DNA of 64,000 bases from Chitinophagaceae bacterium (GTDB taxonomy: Bacteria; Bacteroidota; Bacteroidia; Chitinophagales; Chitinophagaceae), in the NCBI GenBank assembly GCA_025360525.1, contig JANYCA010000138.1, forward strand, positions 1 to 64,000. The letters run 5' to 3'. Every line of letters starts with the position of its first letter. Within the stretch, counting starts at the first letter, position 1. Both the position numbers and the translations under genes were made by a program. This document shows, piece by piece, positions 9,002 through 17,617 of the stretch. The notes under the pieces are model-generated. The model ran no database searches, had not been told where the DNA came from, and worked only from the letters and a program-made list of their open reading frames with translations.

Positions 9002-10226
9002 TAACCGCTGCAATTGCTTTAGCTGCAATATACCCCGTGGTCCAGGCGCTCTGGAAGTTGAAGCCGCCGGTTACGCCATCTATATTTAAAACTTCGCCGG
9101 CAAAAAACAAGTTAGGTACAATTTTGCTTTGCATGGTATTGTAATCTACCTGCTCCAATGCTACACCGCCTGCTGTTACAAACTCTTCTTTAAAGGTTGT
9201 TTTGCCACTGACTGCAAATTCCTGTGCACAAATATTTTTGATGAGTTTATTTTGTTCTTTTGCTGGTAAGTCGGCCCAGCGCAGGTTTTCATTAACGCCG
9301 CTTTGCTGCAACAGGTATTGCCATAAACGCTGTGGCAAACCAAAGGCATTTCGGTTTACTATTTTTTGTGCTGCCTGATCAAATCGTACTTGTTGAAATT
9401 TATCTTTCAACGTTTGTTCGTTGAATGCAGGCAACCAGTTTACCAAAATAGAAAAATGATAATTTTTTGCAGCCAGTTCTTTTGCACCCCAGGCAGATAA
9501 TTTTAAAATACAGGGGCCACTCATGCCCCAATGTGTAATTAATAAAGGTCCCTGCTCCTGTAGTTTACTTCCAGCAATCTTTACGCTGGCATTCTCTGCT
9601 ACAATTCCCATTAGGCTGGTTATGCTGTTGCCGGGCATATTAAAGGTAAACAAGGAGGGAACAGGAGCCTCAATGGTATGTCCTAATTTTTGCAGCCATT
9701 CAAATTGAAGGGCTTTGGGATAACCGCCACTGGCAACACAAACAAAATCAGTCATTATTGTTTCGCCATCTTTATAGCCAACTGACCATCCACCATTCAC
9801 CATTGATAAAGCAGCAACCTCTCTGTTCAACAATATTTGCACCCCCAATTTATTCACCTCTTTCATCAGGCAATTCACAATCGTTTCGGATGAATCTGTA
9901 GTAGGAAACATTCTTCCATCAGCCTCCGCTTTAAGTTGTACGCCTCTTTCGTTAAACCATTGTATTGTATCTGTAGTAAAAAAATGATGAAATGCTTTCT
10001 TTAAAAACGAGTTGCCCCGGGGATATTTTTTTATCATCTCCGCCATGCTGAAACAATGATGGGTAACATTGCATCTGCCCCCTCCACTAATTCTTACTTT
10101 GCTCATTAGTTTGCTGGTTTTTTCAACAATCATCACCTCCAATGCCGGGTTTATTTGTGCGGCATTTATTGCACAAAAAAAACCGGCTGCACCGCCTCCA
10201 ATTACTACCAATCTTTTTTTAACCAT
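8997..10226 (-). CDS. BaiN/HI0933-family FAD-dependent oxidoreductase
   Basis: A 409-residue flavoprotein. The N-terminus VVIGGGAAGFFCAINAAQ is the FAD dinucleotide-binding loop, followed by the family signature KVRISGGGRCNVTHH near residues 42-57. The C-terminal part holds the second FAD contact, GEVLNIDGVTGGFNFQSAWTTGYIA. Length and motifs fit the HI0933/YhiN family, which includes BaiN, a bile acid reductase of gut bacteria. Most members have no known substrate, and bile acid activity should not be inferred here. The gene is alone on this strand; the upstream interval to the next gene is short and AT-rich. Confidence 0.88.
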   Translation of the reverse strand: MVKKRLVVIGGGAAGFFCAINAAQINPALEVMIVEKTSKLMSKVRISGGGRCNVTHHCFSMAEMIKKYPRGNSFLKKAFHHFFTTDTIQWFNERGVQLKAEADGRMFPTTDSSETIVNCLMKEVNKLGVQILLNREVAALSMVNGGWSVGYKDGETIMTDFVCVASGGYPKALQFEWLQKLGHTIEAPVPSLFTFNMPGNSITSLMGIVAENASVKIAGSKLQEQGPLLITHWGMSGPCILKLSAWGAKELAAKNYHFSILVNWLPAFNEQTLKDKFQQVRFDQAAQKIVNRNAFGLPQRLWQYLLQQSGVNENLRWADLPAKEQNKLIKNICAQEFAVSGKTTFKEEFVTAGGVALEQVDYNTMQSKIVPNLFFAGEVLNIDGVTGGFNFQSAWTTGYIAAKAIAAVN

Positions 10227-10326
10227 TTAATTATTTTGATAATTACTGTGGTATTGATCATTGAAAATACAAATTACAAAATTGCGTAGAGGAAGATCAA
10301 AAATTTATTTTTTAATTTTCTGTCTT

Positions 10327-10364
10327 AATTTTTTTACTTTTTACTTTTTACTTTTTACTTTACC
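10327..10364. repeat. TTTTTAC tandem repeat at the end of the serine hydrolase gene
   Basis: About four copies of the heptamer TTTTTAC overlap the last codons and stop of the neighbouring minus-strand gene, where they encode a Lys-rich end (GKVKSKK). A slippage tract. Confidence 0.7.
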
Positions 10365-11648
10365 TGGTGCGGCTTTTTTATTTATCGCCTTTGCATTTTT
10401 ATTGTTTATTGCAGTAGAATCTTTGCTTTGCAATACTTCGTCTTCATCATCATAATCTTCATAATTTCCAAAAACACTTGCCATTTCTTTTGCATGATAT
10501 ACAGCCCGGTTAAATTTATTACTTACAACAATAATGGTGACCGTATCTGCAAGCAGTCTTACAAATGCGGCATTGTTTCCATGCCACCAGCCATTGTGAT
10601 AAATCATTTTTTTTCCGGCAGGATAAATATTCATTCGCCAGCCAAGGCCATAATTTCTTATGCCTGCTTTTTCGTTACTGTAGGGAGCATAGGCCTGCTC
10701 CAATGTAGCTGCGGTGAAAAATTTTCCGCTTCTGAGTGCCCTATCCCAGATTAAAAGATCTCTGGGCGTAGTGTAAATATTTTTATCGCCATATACCGCA
10801 TCTAAAAAGTTAAACGACATCGGCCTGTTTCTCCAATCATAACTTGCAATTACGGATGCTTGTTGTGCAGTGTCGAATACAAACGTATGTTGCATACCCA
10901 ATGGCACAAAAAATGTTTTTGCCAGGTAAGCAGCATATTTTTGACCCGTAACTTTTTCAATAAGCAGGGCCAGCAGTGCATAGTTGGTGTTACAGTAAGT
11001 AAAATGAGTATTGGGCGATGAAATATTGGTAAGGTCTGCTTTACGGTTTACCATCCAGTTTAAAATATCCTCATTTTTAACAAACTTCGATTTATCCCAG
11101 CCCAGCTGTTCCATAAAATATACATAATTCGGTAAGCCACTTCTATGGTTTAGCAGCGTTCTCACAGTTACCCCGGGATAATTAAACGAAGGGAAATATT
11201 TATTGAACTCATCATCAATATTCAGCTTTCCATCTTGCCATAGCTTTAATACCGTCATGGCAGTAAAAGTTTTAGAAACAGAAGCAATATGAAAAGCTGT
11301 AGTCTCAGTAACTGTATCTTTTCCGGGCAAATGGCCGGTACCTCTATAAGCTTCAAAAATAATGTTACCATTTTTTGCTGCGATAATGCCTCCATTAAAT
11401 CCACTTCGAACCAATGCAGAGTCATACCATTTTTTACAACCTTCGTAGTAATATTGTTGGGTAGCGGCAGAAAGTGGCACAGGGGCGGCAAGTAAAATTG
11501 AATCGGAAGCAATAATAGGACCAGCCTGCTTTTTAGGGCCTCCTGCTCCGCAGGAATTAAGCAATAACATAGATGAAACTGTCACCAAAATAGCCAATAA
11601 AAAAGGCTTAATAGGATCGATACGTAAAATACTTTTTACCTGCAACAT
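10341..11648 (-). CDS. Serine hydrolase, class C beta-lactamase-like lipoprotein
   Basis: The start at 11648 (MLQVKSILRIDP) is preferred because the longer frame from 11711 would overlap the divergent serA start and its promoter. The 435-residue product has a hydrophobic N-terminus ending in a lipobox, LLLNSCGAG, so it should be lipid-anchored and periplasmic. The beta-lactamase/PBP4* fold shows the nucleophile motif SVSK (HIASVSKTFTAMTVLKLW) and the second motif as YCN (FTYCNTNYALLALLIEKVTG). HNGWWHGNNAAF near the C-terminus fits the third, H/KxG-type motif. Such proteins are carboxypeptidases, esterases or D-amino acid hydrolases rather than resistance lactamases. The extreme C-terminus is a Lys- and Asp/Glu-rich low-complexity tail. 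Confidence 0.88.
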   Translation of the reverse strand: MLQVKSILRIDPIKPFLLAILVTVSSMLLLNSCGAGGPKKQAGPIIASDSILLAAPVPLSAATQQYYYEGCKKWYDSALVRSGFNGGIIAAKNGNIIFEAYRGTGHLPGKDTVTETTAFHIASVSKTFTAMTVLKLWQDGKLNIDDEFNKYFPSFNYPGVTVRTLLNHRSGLPNYVYFMEQLGWDKSKFVKNEDILNWMVNRKADLTNISSPNTHFTYCNTNYALLALLIEKVTGQKYAAYLAKTFFVPLGMQHTFVFDTAQQASVIASYDWRNRPMSFNFLDAVYGDKNIYTTPRDLLIWDRALRSGKFFTAATLEQAYAPYSNEKAGIRNYGLGWRMNIYPAGKKMIYHNGWWHGNNAAFVRLLADTVTIIVVSNKFNRAVYHAKEMASVFGNYEDYDDEDEVLQSKDSTAINNKNAKAINKKAAPGKVKSKK

Positions 11649-11670
11649 AAGTGAGTACAATGTATATGAA

Positions 11671-11678
11671 TATATTTG
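11671..11678 (+). promoter_or_regulatory. Probable -7 promoter box of serA
   Basis: TATATTTG followed by CG is a full match to TAnnTTTG, 22 bases before the serA ATG. I do not see a good -33 TTG upstream of it. Confidence 0.45.
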
Positions 11679-11700
11679 CGCAAAATAAAGCGTAATTAAG

Positions 11701-12939
11701 ATGTCTGACAAAAATAAAACGAGTTATCCCAAAGAGAAGATCAATATCCTTTTTTTAGAAAACATAAGTGATGTGGCTGTTAAATATTTTACCAGCGCAG
11801 GATACAGCAATGTAAAAAAAATTGGAGGCGCCCTAAGTGAGGAGCAGCTAATGAAAGAAATTAAGGATGTACATCTTTTAGGCATCAGAAGTAAAACACA
11901 GGTAACAGCTAAAGTACTGGCAGCAGCAGAAAAGCTTCAGGCCATTGGCTGTTTTTGTATAGGCGTAAATCAGGTAGATTTAAAAACTGCCACCAAAAAC
12001 GGTATTGCAGTATTTAACGCACCATACAGTAATACAAGAAGTGTAGCGGAACTGGTAATTGGTGCATCTATCATGTTAATTAGGAAAATAATTGATAAGA
12101 ATAACGCAGCGCATAAAGGCATTTGGCTTAAAGAAGCTAAAGGAAGTTTTGAATTGAGGGGTAAAACATTGGGCATAATAGGCTATGGGAATATTGGTAG
12201 CCAACTGAGTGTATTGGCAGAAAGTCTGGGGATGAAAGTAATATTCTACGATGCAGAAACCAAGCTACCCCTTGGAAATGCCGTTGCAAAGAAAACGCTG
12301 AAAGAACTGGTGGCGCAGGCTGATATTATATCGTTGCATGTGCCTGAACTACCTTCTACTAAAAATCTGATTAATAAAGCCAACCTTAAGTTTTTTAAAC
12401 AGGGAAGCATTCTTATAAATTATGCCCGGGGAGAAGTGGTTGATTTGGATACTCTGGCTAAATGTATTACAGATGGACAAATAGGAGGTGCTGCAATTGA
12501 TGTATTCCCAATTGAACCAGAAAAAAATGGTGATCAATTTTCGTCTCCTTTACAAGGACTGAACAATGTATTGTTAACGCCACATATTGGTGGCAGTACA
12601 GAAGAGGCACAACAAAATATTGGAGATGATGTAAGCAATAAATTATTTAATTACCTGGAGAAAGGTGAAAGCTATGGTTCACACACTATACCAGTATTAA
12701 ATCTTCCACCACAGGAAGGTACCCATCGCATTCTGCATATTCATAACAACGTACCCGGGGTGCTCAGTGAAATAAATACACAACTGTCTAAACACAAAAT
12801 AAATATCCTGGGCCAGTACCTAAAAACCAACGATTCTATTGGATATGTAGTGCTGGATGTAAATAAAAATTTAAGCAAAAATGCAGCCGAATTACTTAGA
12901 AAAGTAAAAGCCACTATCAAAGTAAGGATGCTGTATTAA
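11701..12939 (+). CDS. serA: D-3-phosphoglycerate dehydrogenase
   Basis: A 412-residue protein, the length of the E. coli type SerA. It oxidises 3-phosphoglycerate with NAD+ in the first step of serine synthesis. The NAD loop is LGIIGYGNIGSQL near residues 157-169. The substrate/catalytic region includes LINYARGEVVD (Arg), a following Glu in PIEPEKN, and the catalytic His in LLTPHIGGSTEEAQ. A C-terminal ACT domain (HRILHIHNNVPGVLSEIN to the end) suggests feedback by serine. Serine from this pathway also feeds the serine palmitoyltransferase encoded further on. The gene converges on lgt with only 7 bp between the stops. Confidence 0.95.
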   Translation: MSDKNKTSYPKEKINILFLENISDVAVKYFTSAGYSNVKKIGGALSEEQLMKEIKDVHLLGIRSKTQVTAKVLAAAEKLQAIGCFCIGVNQVDLKTATKNGIAVFNAPYSNTRSVAELVIGASIMLIRKIIDKNNAAHKGIWLKEAKGSFELRGKTLGIIGYGNIGSQLSVLAESLGMKVIFYDAETKLPLGNAVAKKTLKELVAQADIISLHVPELPSTKNLINKANLKFFKQGSILINYARGEVVDLDTLAKCITDGQIGGAAIDVFPIEPEKNGDQFSSPLQGLNNVLLTPHIGGSTEEAQQNIGDDVSNKLFNYLEKGESYGSHTIPVLNLPPQEGTHRILHIHNNVPGVLSEINTQLSKHKINILGQYLKTNDSIGYVVLDVNKNLSKNAAELLRKVKATIKVRMLY

Positions 12940-12946
12940 TTTGTTA

Positions 12947-14278
12947 TTATTCCGGCGTTTTTTTCGCTGTTAACTGTACATAGGCAATAATTAGTATGCC
13001 TGCTATTATCAGTGAAAAAGAAATAATTTCGGCCTGGCTCATTTGCATACCTAAAAAATGAATATGGTTGTTGACCCGTATCTTTTCAATGAGGAACCTT
13101 TCTAGCCCATTCAATATAAAATAAATGCCTGTAATGGTTCCTGCGGTTTTTATCCGTTTTCTTACCGACCAAAGGGAAAAAAATAATAGGAGGTTAAGGG
13201 CAGTTTCATAAAAAGGTGTTGGAAACACCGGTACTGGTAAAGCCCTGTTGTGATCATCCTGCAAAGAGGCAATCACAATGCCATCATTATTTACATTTTG
13301 AGGATAACTGTAAGCAACCATCCATGTAGGTAAAAAAGCAGGTGCCTTTAAATTTCTTGAAGGAACTTTATCGAGGCTATTACTTTTTCTGTCCGTCACA
13401 GTGACCATTTGTGCAGCACCCGGATCAATAACAGCACCCTGTAAAAAATAAGTGGCGTATTTGGAGAGCTGAGCATGGTATTCTGCCGGAGTGGCTTCTA
13501 CAGCCTTGCCATCGGGCCCTGTTATATAAGCACTGTTGTAGACCCCCCAATCGCCGTCACCTGCCACTTGGCAGCCAATTCTTCCAACTGCATAAGCCAG
13601 TAACATTGCAGGTGCAATGGCATCTACCAAATGTATTACACGAATGTTTTTGCTGATAGCGTACACGATTAAAGCGATGGCAGCCACAATTAATCCGCCA
13701 TAAAATGTTAACCCGCCGGCGGAAAAAATCCGCTCAATGGGATGTTGAATAAATTCATCCCAATTTTCAAAATTATCAAATAGCTTGGCGCCAATAATAC
13801 CAAACACCAGTGAAATAATAACGATATCCCCCACCCTGTCGTGTGGCCATATTCTCACTGCCCTTTGTTCGGGCACTTTAAGTTGTTGCTTTTTTTTCTC
13901 CCACCACTTTAAACCTGCAAGCAACAAGCCGAGGGCTAAGCCAGCTGCAAGGTTACCTTCTGCAGAAAAAATATAGGCAGGTGGCGTAACTAAATCCGGC
14001 TTATTAAAAAGTAACCCAACCAACTTATACCCAAAAATAAACCCTGTTAAAAAGTTGAAGAAAATATCCCAAACAGATGCTGGCTTACCAACTGTAATAA
14101 ACTCTTCCCTGGGAAATAACAATCCGAGCTTTTCCTTTCGCTTCAATTCACTGGAAATAGCAATGGCAGAAACAATAAAACCCATTGCAACCATTAAACC
14201 GAAAGTATTTAAAAAACTAAGTGGTTTCCATTCAACACCAAACCAGTCTTTAAACACATAATATAAGTTGGGATACAT
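12947..14278 (-). CDS. lgt: Prolipoprotein diacylglyceryl transferase, long form
   Basis: An inner-membrane enzyme that moves diacylglycerol from phosphatidylglycerol to the lipobox cysteine of prolipoproteins. The Lgt signature appears as AVGRIGCQVAGDGDWG near residue 230, where E. coli has GRLGNFINGE. At 443 residues it is much longer than the usual 270-300. The extra length lies in a hydrophilic N-terminal region (residues 40-150, including a long charged loop) and an insertion after the signature (about 240-345). The conserved HGG motif of E. coli (His103) reads FYGG here, with Tyr replacing His. Several lipoproteins in this window would be its substrates. Confidence 0.92.
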   Translation of the reverse strand: MYPNLYYVFKDWFGVEWKPLSFLNTFGLMVAMGFIVSAIAISSELKRKEKLGLLFPREEFITVGKPASVWDIFFNFLTGFIFGYKLVGLLFNKPDLVTPPAYIFSAEGNLAAGLALGLLLAGLKWWEKKKQQLKVPEQRAVRIWPHDRVGDIVIISLVFGIIGAKLFDNFENWDEFIQHPIERIFSAGGLTFYGGLIVAAIALIVYAISKNIRVIHLVDAIAPAMLLAYAVGRIGCQVAGDGDWGVYNSAYITGPDGKAVEATPAEYHAQLSKYATYFLQGAVIDPGAAQMVTVTDRKSNSLDKVPSRNLKAPAFLPTWMVAYSYPQNVNNDGIVIASLQDDHNRALPVPVFPTPFYETALNLLLFFSLWSVRKRIKTAGTITGIYFILNGLERFLIEKIRVNNHIHFLGMQMSQAEIISFSLIIAGILIIAYVQLTAKKTPE

Positions 14279-14450
14279 AGTACTATTGAAAGGTTAAAAA
14301 ATATGTGCTTTGCAAGTTATCTATTCTGCTTTAATAATACTAAACAGTATATAGATTGCAGATATAACACAATAATACAAAGAATAAACACAGCGGCTGT
14401 GTTAAGTTAATTAAAGCATGGGAATAAACACTAAACCAGTAAATAATAAA

Positions 14451-14566
14451 GAGGCTGTCTCATAAATAAAACAAGCATTTGAGAATGACTGATACAAATT
14501 CATTCTTCGAAGGTATCCGAATAAAATTCATAAAAAAGAGGCTGCTCGTACTTTTGAGACAGCCCC
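14451..14566. repeat. MITE-like element with GGCTGTCTCA terminal inverted repeats
   Basis: GAGGCTGTCTCATAAA at the left end and the reverse complement GGGGCTGTCTCAAAA at the right end (14552-14566) enclose 85 bp of non-coding DNA. Size and ends fit a small non-autonomous transposable element. No transposase is present in the window, so the family is unknown. Confidence 0.5.
14531..14566 (-). terminator. Terminator after the bacilliredoxin gene
   Basis: On the minus strand GGGGCTG and CAGCCTC pair, with an inner GAG/CTC extension and a bulge, followed by TTTTTT. The right end of the MITE-like element thus also serves as the terminator of the gene ending at 14588. Confidence 0.65.
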
Positions 14567-14587
14567 TTTTTTATTTGTTTTAAAATT

Positions 14588-15004
14588 TTAATTGCAATAC
14601 TGATCAAATGCACCAATAAGATTTTCAGCAATCATTTGTGCACTACGACCTTCAATATTGTGCCTTTCAATAAAATGCACTAACTCACCATTTTTAAACA
14701 ATGCAATAGAGGGAGATGAAGGAGGATAAGGCAATAAATGTTCCCTGATTTTTTTTACAGCATCCACATCAAATCCGGCGAAACTGGTGGCTAAATGATC
14801 GGGTTTTTTTTCGCTGTTTTGTACTGCCATCAATACACCTGGCCTTGCAGTACCTGCGCTACAGCCACAAACTGAATTAATAACTACCAGGGTAGTTCCT
14901 TCGCCAGTGATGGCAGATTCAACTGCTGAAGAAGTTAACATCTCGGCAAAACCGTTTTCTGTTAATTCTTCTTTCATTGGAATTACTATTTCTGCTGGAT
15001 ACAT
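14588..15004 (-). CDS. BrxA/BrxB-type bacilliredoxin (YphP/YqiW family)
   Basis: The start MYPAEIVIPMKEEL at 15004 gives 138 residues, the usual family length; an upstream in-frame start would add 28 unrelated residues. The thioredoxin-like fold carries the diagnostic CGC motif in INSVCGCSAGTARPG around residues 47-61. A cis-Pro segment follows (PSSPSIALFKNGELVHFIERH). In Firmicutes these proteins remove bacillithiol from proteins; in Bacteroidota they act as disulfide reductases or isomerases in the cytoplasm. A terminator follows directly. Confidence 0.92.
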   Translation of the reverse strand: MYPAEIVIPMKEELTENGFAEMLTSSAVESAITGEGTTLVVINSVCGCSAGTARPGVLMAVQNSEKKPDHLATSFAGFDVDAVKKIREHLLPYPPSSPSIALFKNGELVHFIERHNIEGRSAQMIAENLIGAFDQYCN

Positions 15005-15171
15005 ATACTTTACATTTTTTGAACCACAAAAGTACAGACAAGCTTTCAAAAAAATGGTAGCAAATACCAATCTGCAAAAAAATATCACATTTCACAACTG
15101 CCGCTATTGCTTAAAAAAGAGGGCTGCTAGCGACGCATTCCTTTACAGACTTGATTAACTAATTAGAAAAT

Positions 15172-15219
15172 AAAGACATTATGTCATTAAATATTACCCA
15201 TTAGCGACATAATGTCTTT
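15172..15219. promoter_or_regulatory. Twin GACATWATGTC palindromes upstream of hsp20
   Basis: AAAGACATTATGTC (15172-15185) and GACATAATGTCTTT (15206-15219) are perfect 14-base inverted repeats with a 20-base gap. Each half also contains its own 11-base palindrome GACATWATGTC, with centres 31 bp apart, about three helical turns. A TATTTTTG box (15219-15226) abuts the right copy. This fits a dimeric repressor or activator bound on one DNA face. A long hairpin in RNA is the alternative. Confidence 0.55.
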
Positions 15220-15320
15220 ATTTTTGATGAAAAAAGACATTTTTACTGGTTATAAACGACTGGAACAGGTTTTGAGCGATCCTTCTCAAATATTATTAAT
15301 CAACAAAAAAAATTAAAACT

Positions 15321-15761
15321 ATGACACTCGTAAAAGTTAACAACCCAATTGCAAAAAGTTTTGATGGATTGATGAACCAGTTTTTGAATGATTTCCCATC
15401 AGCCACAGGCAAAACCATCCGAGAAGAATTTTTAGGTTTTCCTCCAGTAAATATTGATGAAAAACCAAACAGTTATCTGCTGCAATTAGCAGTTCCGGGA
15501 TACGAAAAAACGGACTTTACAATTAAACTGGAAGCTGATTTATTAACTATTAGTTCAGCAAAAACAGTTGAAACCAAGGATGAAACGGTAAAGGCAGTGA
15601 GGAAAGAATTTTCTAACAAATCTTTTAAACGGAGCTTTACATTGGATGAAAAAATTGATGGCACAAACATAGTTGCCAAATATGAAAACGGCATCCTGAA
15701 TGTAGAAATTCCTAAAAAAGAAGTGGAAAAAACAGCAGCAAAAGAAATAGCAATATTATAA
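15321..15761 (+). CDS. Hsp20 / alpha-crystallin family small heat-shock protein
   Basis: A 146-residue ATP-independent chaperone that holds unfolding proteins in the cytoplasm. The N-terminal arm (residues 1-35) has a SFDGLMNQFLNDF segment. The alpha-crystallin domain runs from about PPVNIDEKPNSYLLQLAVPGYEKTDF to ENGILNVEIPKK, and the A-x-x-x-n-G-v-L motif is seen as AKYENGILNVEIPK. The C-terminal tail EIAIL supplies an I-x-I/L type anchor. Twin palindromes lie upstream and a strong terminator downstream, so it is a single-gene unit with probable stress control. Confidence 0.95.
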   Translation: MTLVKVNNPIAKSFDGLMNQFLNDFPSATGKTIREEFLGFPPVNIDEKPNSYLLQLAVPGYEKTDFTIKLEADLLTISSAKTVETKDETVKAVRKEFSNKSFKRSFTLDEKIDGTNIVAKYENGILNVEIPKKEVEKTAAKEIAIL

Positions 15762-15803
15762 TCGTACTGTTTATACAGTGGGCATACAGCGGGTTTGGTT
15801 AAG

Positions 15804-15838
15804 AAGCTACAACGGTTTATTCGTTGTAGCTTTCTTTT
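15804..15838 (+). terminator. Rho-independent terminator after hsp20
   Basis: AAGCTACAACG and CGTTGTAGCTT form an 11-bp perfect stem around GTTTATT, followed by TCTTTTTG. Confidence 0.9.
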
Positions 15839-15879
15839 TGTGTACCCTGCTTAACAAATCATTATAAGGCTAAAAAATC

Positions 15880-16533
15880 TTAAAAAAGCATTTCTGGTAT
15901 ATCGCCTTCAACGATTAGCTTGCCGGCAGTTTTTGCTTTTATTTCATCTACACTAACACCAGGTGCCCGCTCTAACAGCTTAAAGCTTCCATTAACTATA
16001 TCCAGGACTGCCAATTCTGTCACTACCTTTTTTACGCAGTTAACGCCGGTTAGCGGCAGCGTGCAGGCAGGCAGTAATTTCGATTCTCCTTTTGGATTGG
16101 TATGCATCATGGCCACCATAATATTTTTTGCACTGGCAACCAGGTCCATCGCACCACCCATGCCCTTAACCATTTTTCCGGGTATTTTCCAGTTGGCAAT
16201 ATCGCCCAACTCACTTACCTCCATTGCACCCAAAATCGTCAGGTCTACTTTTCCTGCTCTTATCATCCCAAAACTCATGGCGCTATCAAAAAATGCAGAT
16301 CCTGGTACAGTTGTAATGGTCTGCTTGCCGGCATTTATCAAATCTGCATCTTCATCCCCATCCATTGGAAAAGGCCCCATTCCCAACAATCCATTTTCAC
16401 TTTGCAACACCACTTTTATACCGGCAGGTATATAATTAGCTACTAATGTAGGAATACCAATACCAAGGTTTACATAGTAGCCATCCTTTAATTCCTGTGC
16501 CAGGCGTTGAGCAATTTGATTTTTATTAAGCAT
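15880..16533 (-). CDS. scoB: 3-oxoacid CoA-transferase, subunit B
   Basis: A 217-residue beta subunit of a class I CoA-transferase, which exchanges CoA between succinyl-CoA (or acetyl-CoA) and a 3-oxoacid such as acetoacetate. The catalytic Glu is in the hallmark SENGLLG (residues 46-52). Before it stands the oxyanion-type loop VNLGIGIPTLV, and the segment GAMEVSELGDIANWKIPGKMVKGMGGAMDLV is characteristic of the ScoB/AtoA type. It lies 85 bp downstream of the alpha subunit on the same strand and both should be cotranscribed. Together they allow ketone-body or branched-chain acid use. The exact acyl specificity is not visible. Confidence 0.93.
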   Translation of the reverse strand: MLNKNQIAQRLAQELKDGYYVNLGIGIPTLVANYIPAGIKVVLQSENGLLGMGPFPMDGDEDADLINAGKQTITTVPGSAFFDSAMSFGMIRAGKVDLTILGAMEVSELGDIANWKIPGKMVKGMGGAMDLVASAKNIMVAMMHTNPKGESKLLPACTLPLTGVNCVKKVVTELAVLDIVNGSFKLLERAPGVSVDEIKAKTAGKLIVEGDIPEMLF

Positions 16534-16618
16534 GAGACACTAATATAATAATGAGATAATTGGATAAAGGGGTGATAAGGCAATTCTAAACCAAAGGGTA
16601 AGCACATCGTCAAACTGC

Positions 16619-17320
16619 CTATTCATCAGGCTTATTTACCGTTCGCTGCTCTATCCTTTTTTGATAATTTACTCCCTGGAAAATACGATGTACGTAAATG
16701 CCGGGGGTATGAATATGATCGGGGTTTAAGCTCCCGGCTGGCAACAGCTCCTCCACTTCCGCAATGGTAATTTTACCAGCCATTGCCATTAAGGGATTAA
16801 AGTTACGGGCAGTTTGCCTGAATACGAGGTTACCATCTGTATCTCCCTTCCAAGCCTTTACCAGCGCAAAGTCTGCATCAAATGCATATTCCAGCAAGTA
16901 CGCTTTATTGTTGAATACCCTTACTTCTTTACCAATGGCCACTTCGGTACCTACTCCGGCAGGCGTAAATATTGCAGGCATTCCGTAGCCGGCAGCCATG
17001 CAGCGGGTAGCCAGCGTTCCCTGCGGAATAAGCTCCACTTCCAATTCGCCACTCAACAATTGCCGTTCAAACTCAGCATTTTCGCCCACATAGGAGGCGA
17101 TCATTTTTTTAACCTGTTTTTGCTGCAGCATAAGGCCAATGCCAAAATCATCTACGCCGGCATTATTAGATATGCAGGTTAGGTTAACAGGTCGTTTATT
17201 AACCAAGGCAGCAATACAATTTTCAGGAATACCACAAAGGCCAAAGCCGCCTAATAATAAAGTAGCGCCGTCGTTGATATCGGTGATTGCAGCTGCGGCA
17301 GAAGTAAAAACTTTTTTCAT
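16619..17320 (-). CDS. scoA: 3-oxoacid CoA-transferase, subunit A
   Basis: A 233-residue alpha subunit. The glycine-rich CoA-binding signature is GATLLLGGFGLCGIPENCI near residues 18-36, and CISNNAGVDDFGIGLMLQQKQVKKMIASYVGEN is the second conserved block. Length is normal for ScoA/AtoD. It is the first gene of a two-gene unit with subunit B. No promoter box is obvious in the 297 bp upstream, which is shared with a divergent glycosyltransferase gene. Confidence 0.93.
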   Translation of the reverse strand: MKKVFTSAAAAITDINDGATLLLGGFGLCGIPENCIAALVNKRPVNLTCISNNAGVDDFGIGLMLQQKQVKKMIASYVGENAEFERQLLSGELEVELIPQGTLATRCMAAGYGMPAIFTPAGVGTEVAIGKEVRVFNNKAYLLEYAFDADFALVKAWKGDTDGNLVFRQTARNFNPLMAMAGKITIAEVEELLPAGSLNPDHIHTPGIYVHRIFQGVNYQKRIEQRTVNKPDE

Positions 17321-17617
17321 ATAGATTTGCAGGTATTACAACAGAAAATTTCATCCAACACCCAGCTATTAAAAGTAACAAAATAATCAAGGTGCCATAT
17401 TATATTTTATGGATTAGCAAAACATTTCTGTCAACCCGCTCAAAAAACTATGACCTTTCATTGGTTTAAAATTTGTAAGACAGTTACATTCTAAAACAAT
17501 TTTATATAAAGAAAAAATCAATCGGCTTCAATGTTATAAACTATCCTGAAAACAAAGTGCCGGAAATCTTAAAACAGAACTGATATTTGTTCAGTTTTGC
17601 TATATTTACCCATTGAT

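Larger units (their letters stand above)
14279..14587. other. Intergenic region with MITE-like element
   Basis: This 309 bp interval holds lgt upstream DNA (14279-14450) in which I see no gene, and the 116 bp inverted-repeat element described separately. No coding potential. Confidence 0.5.

Noticed and set aside
10261..10455. Short plus-strand frame at the end of the serine hydrolase gene
   Set aside because: Its length comes from the TTTTTAC tandem repeat and it overlaps a well-supported gene.
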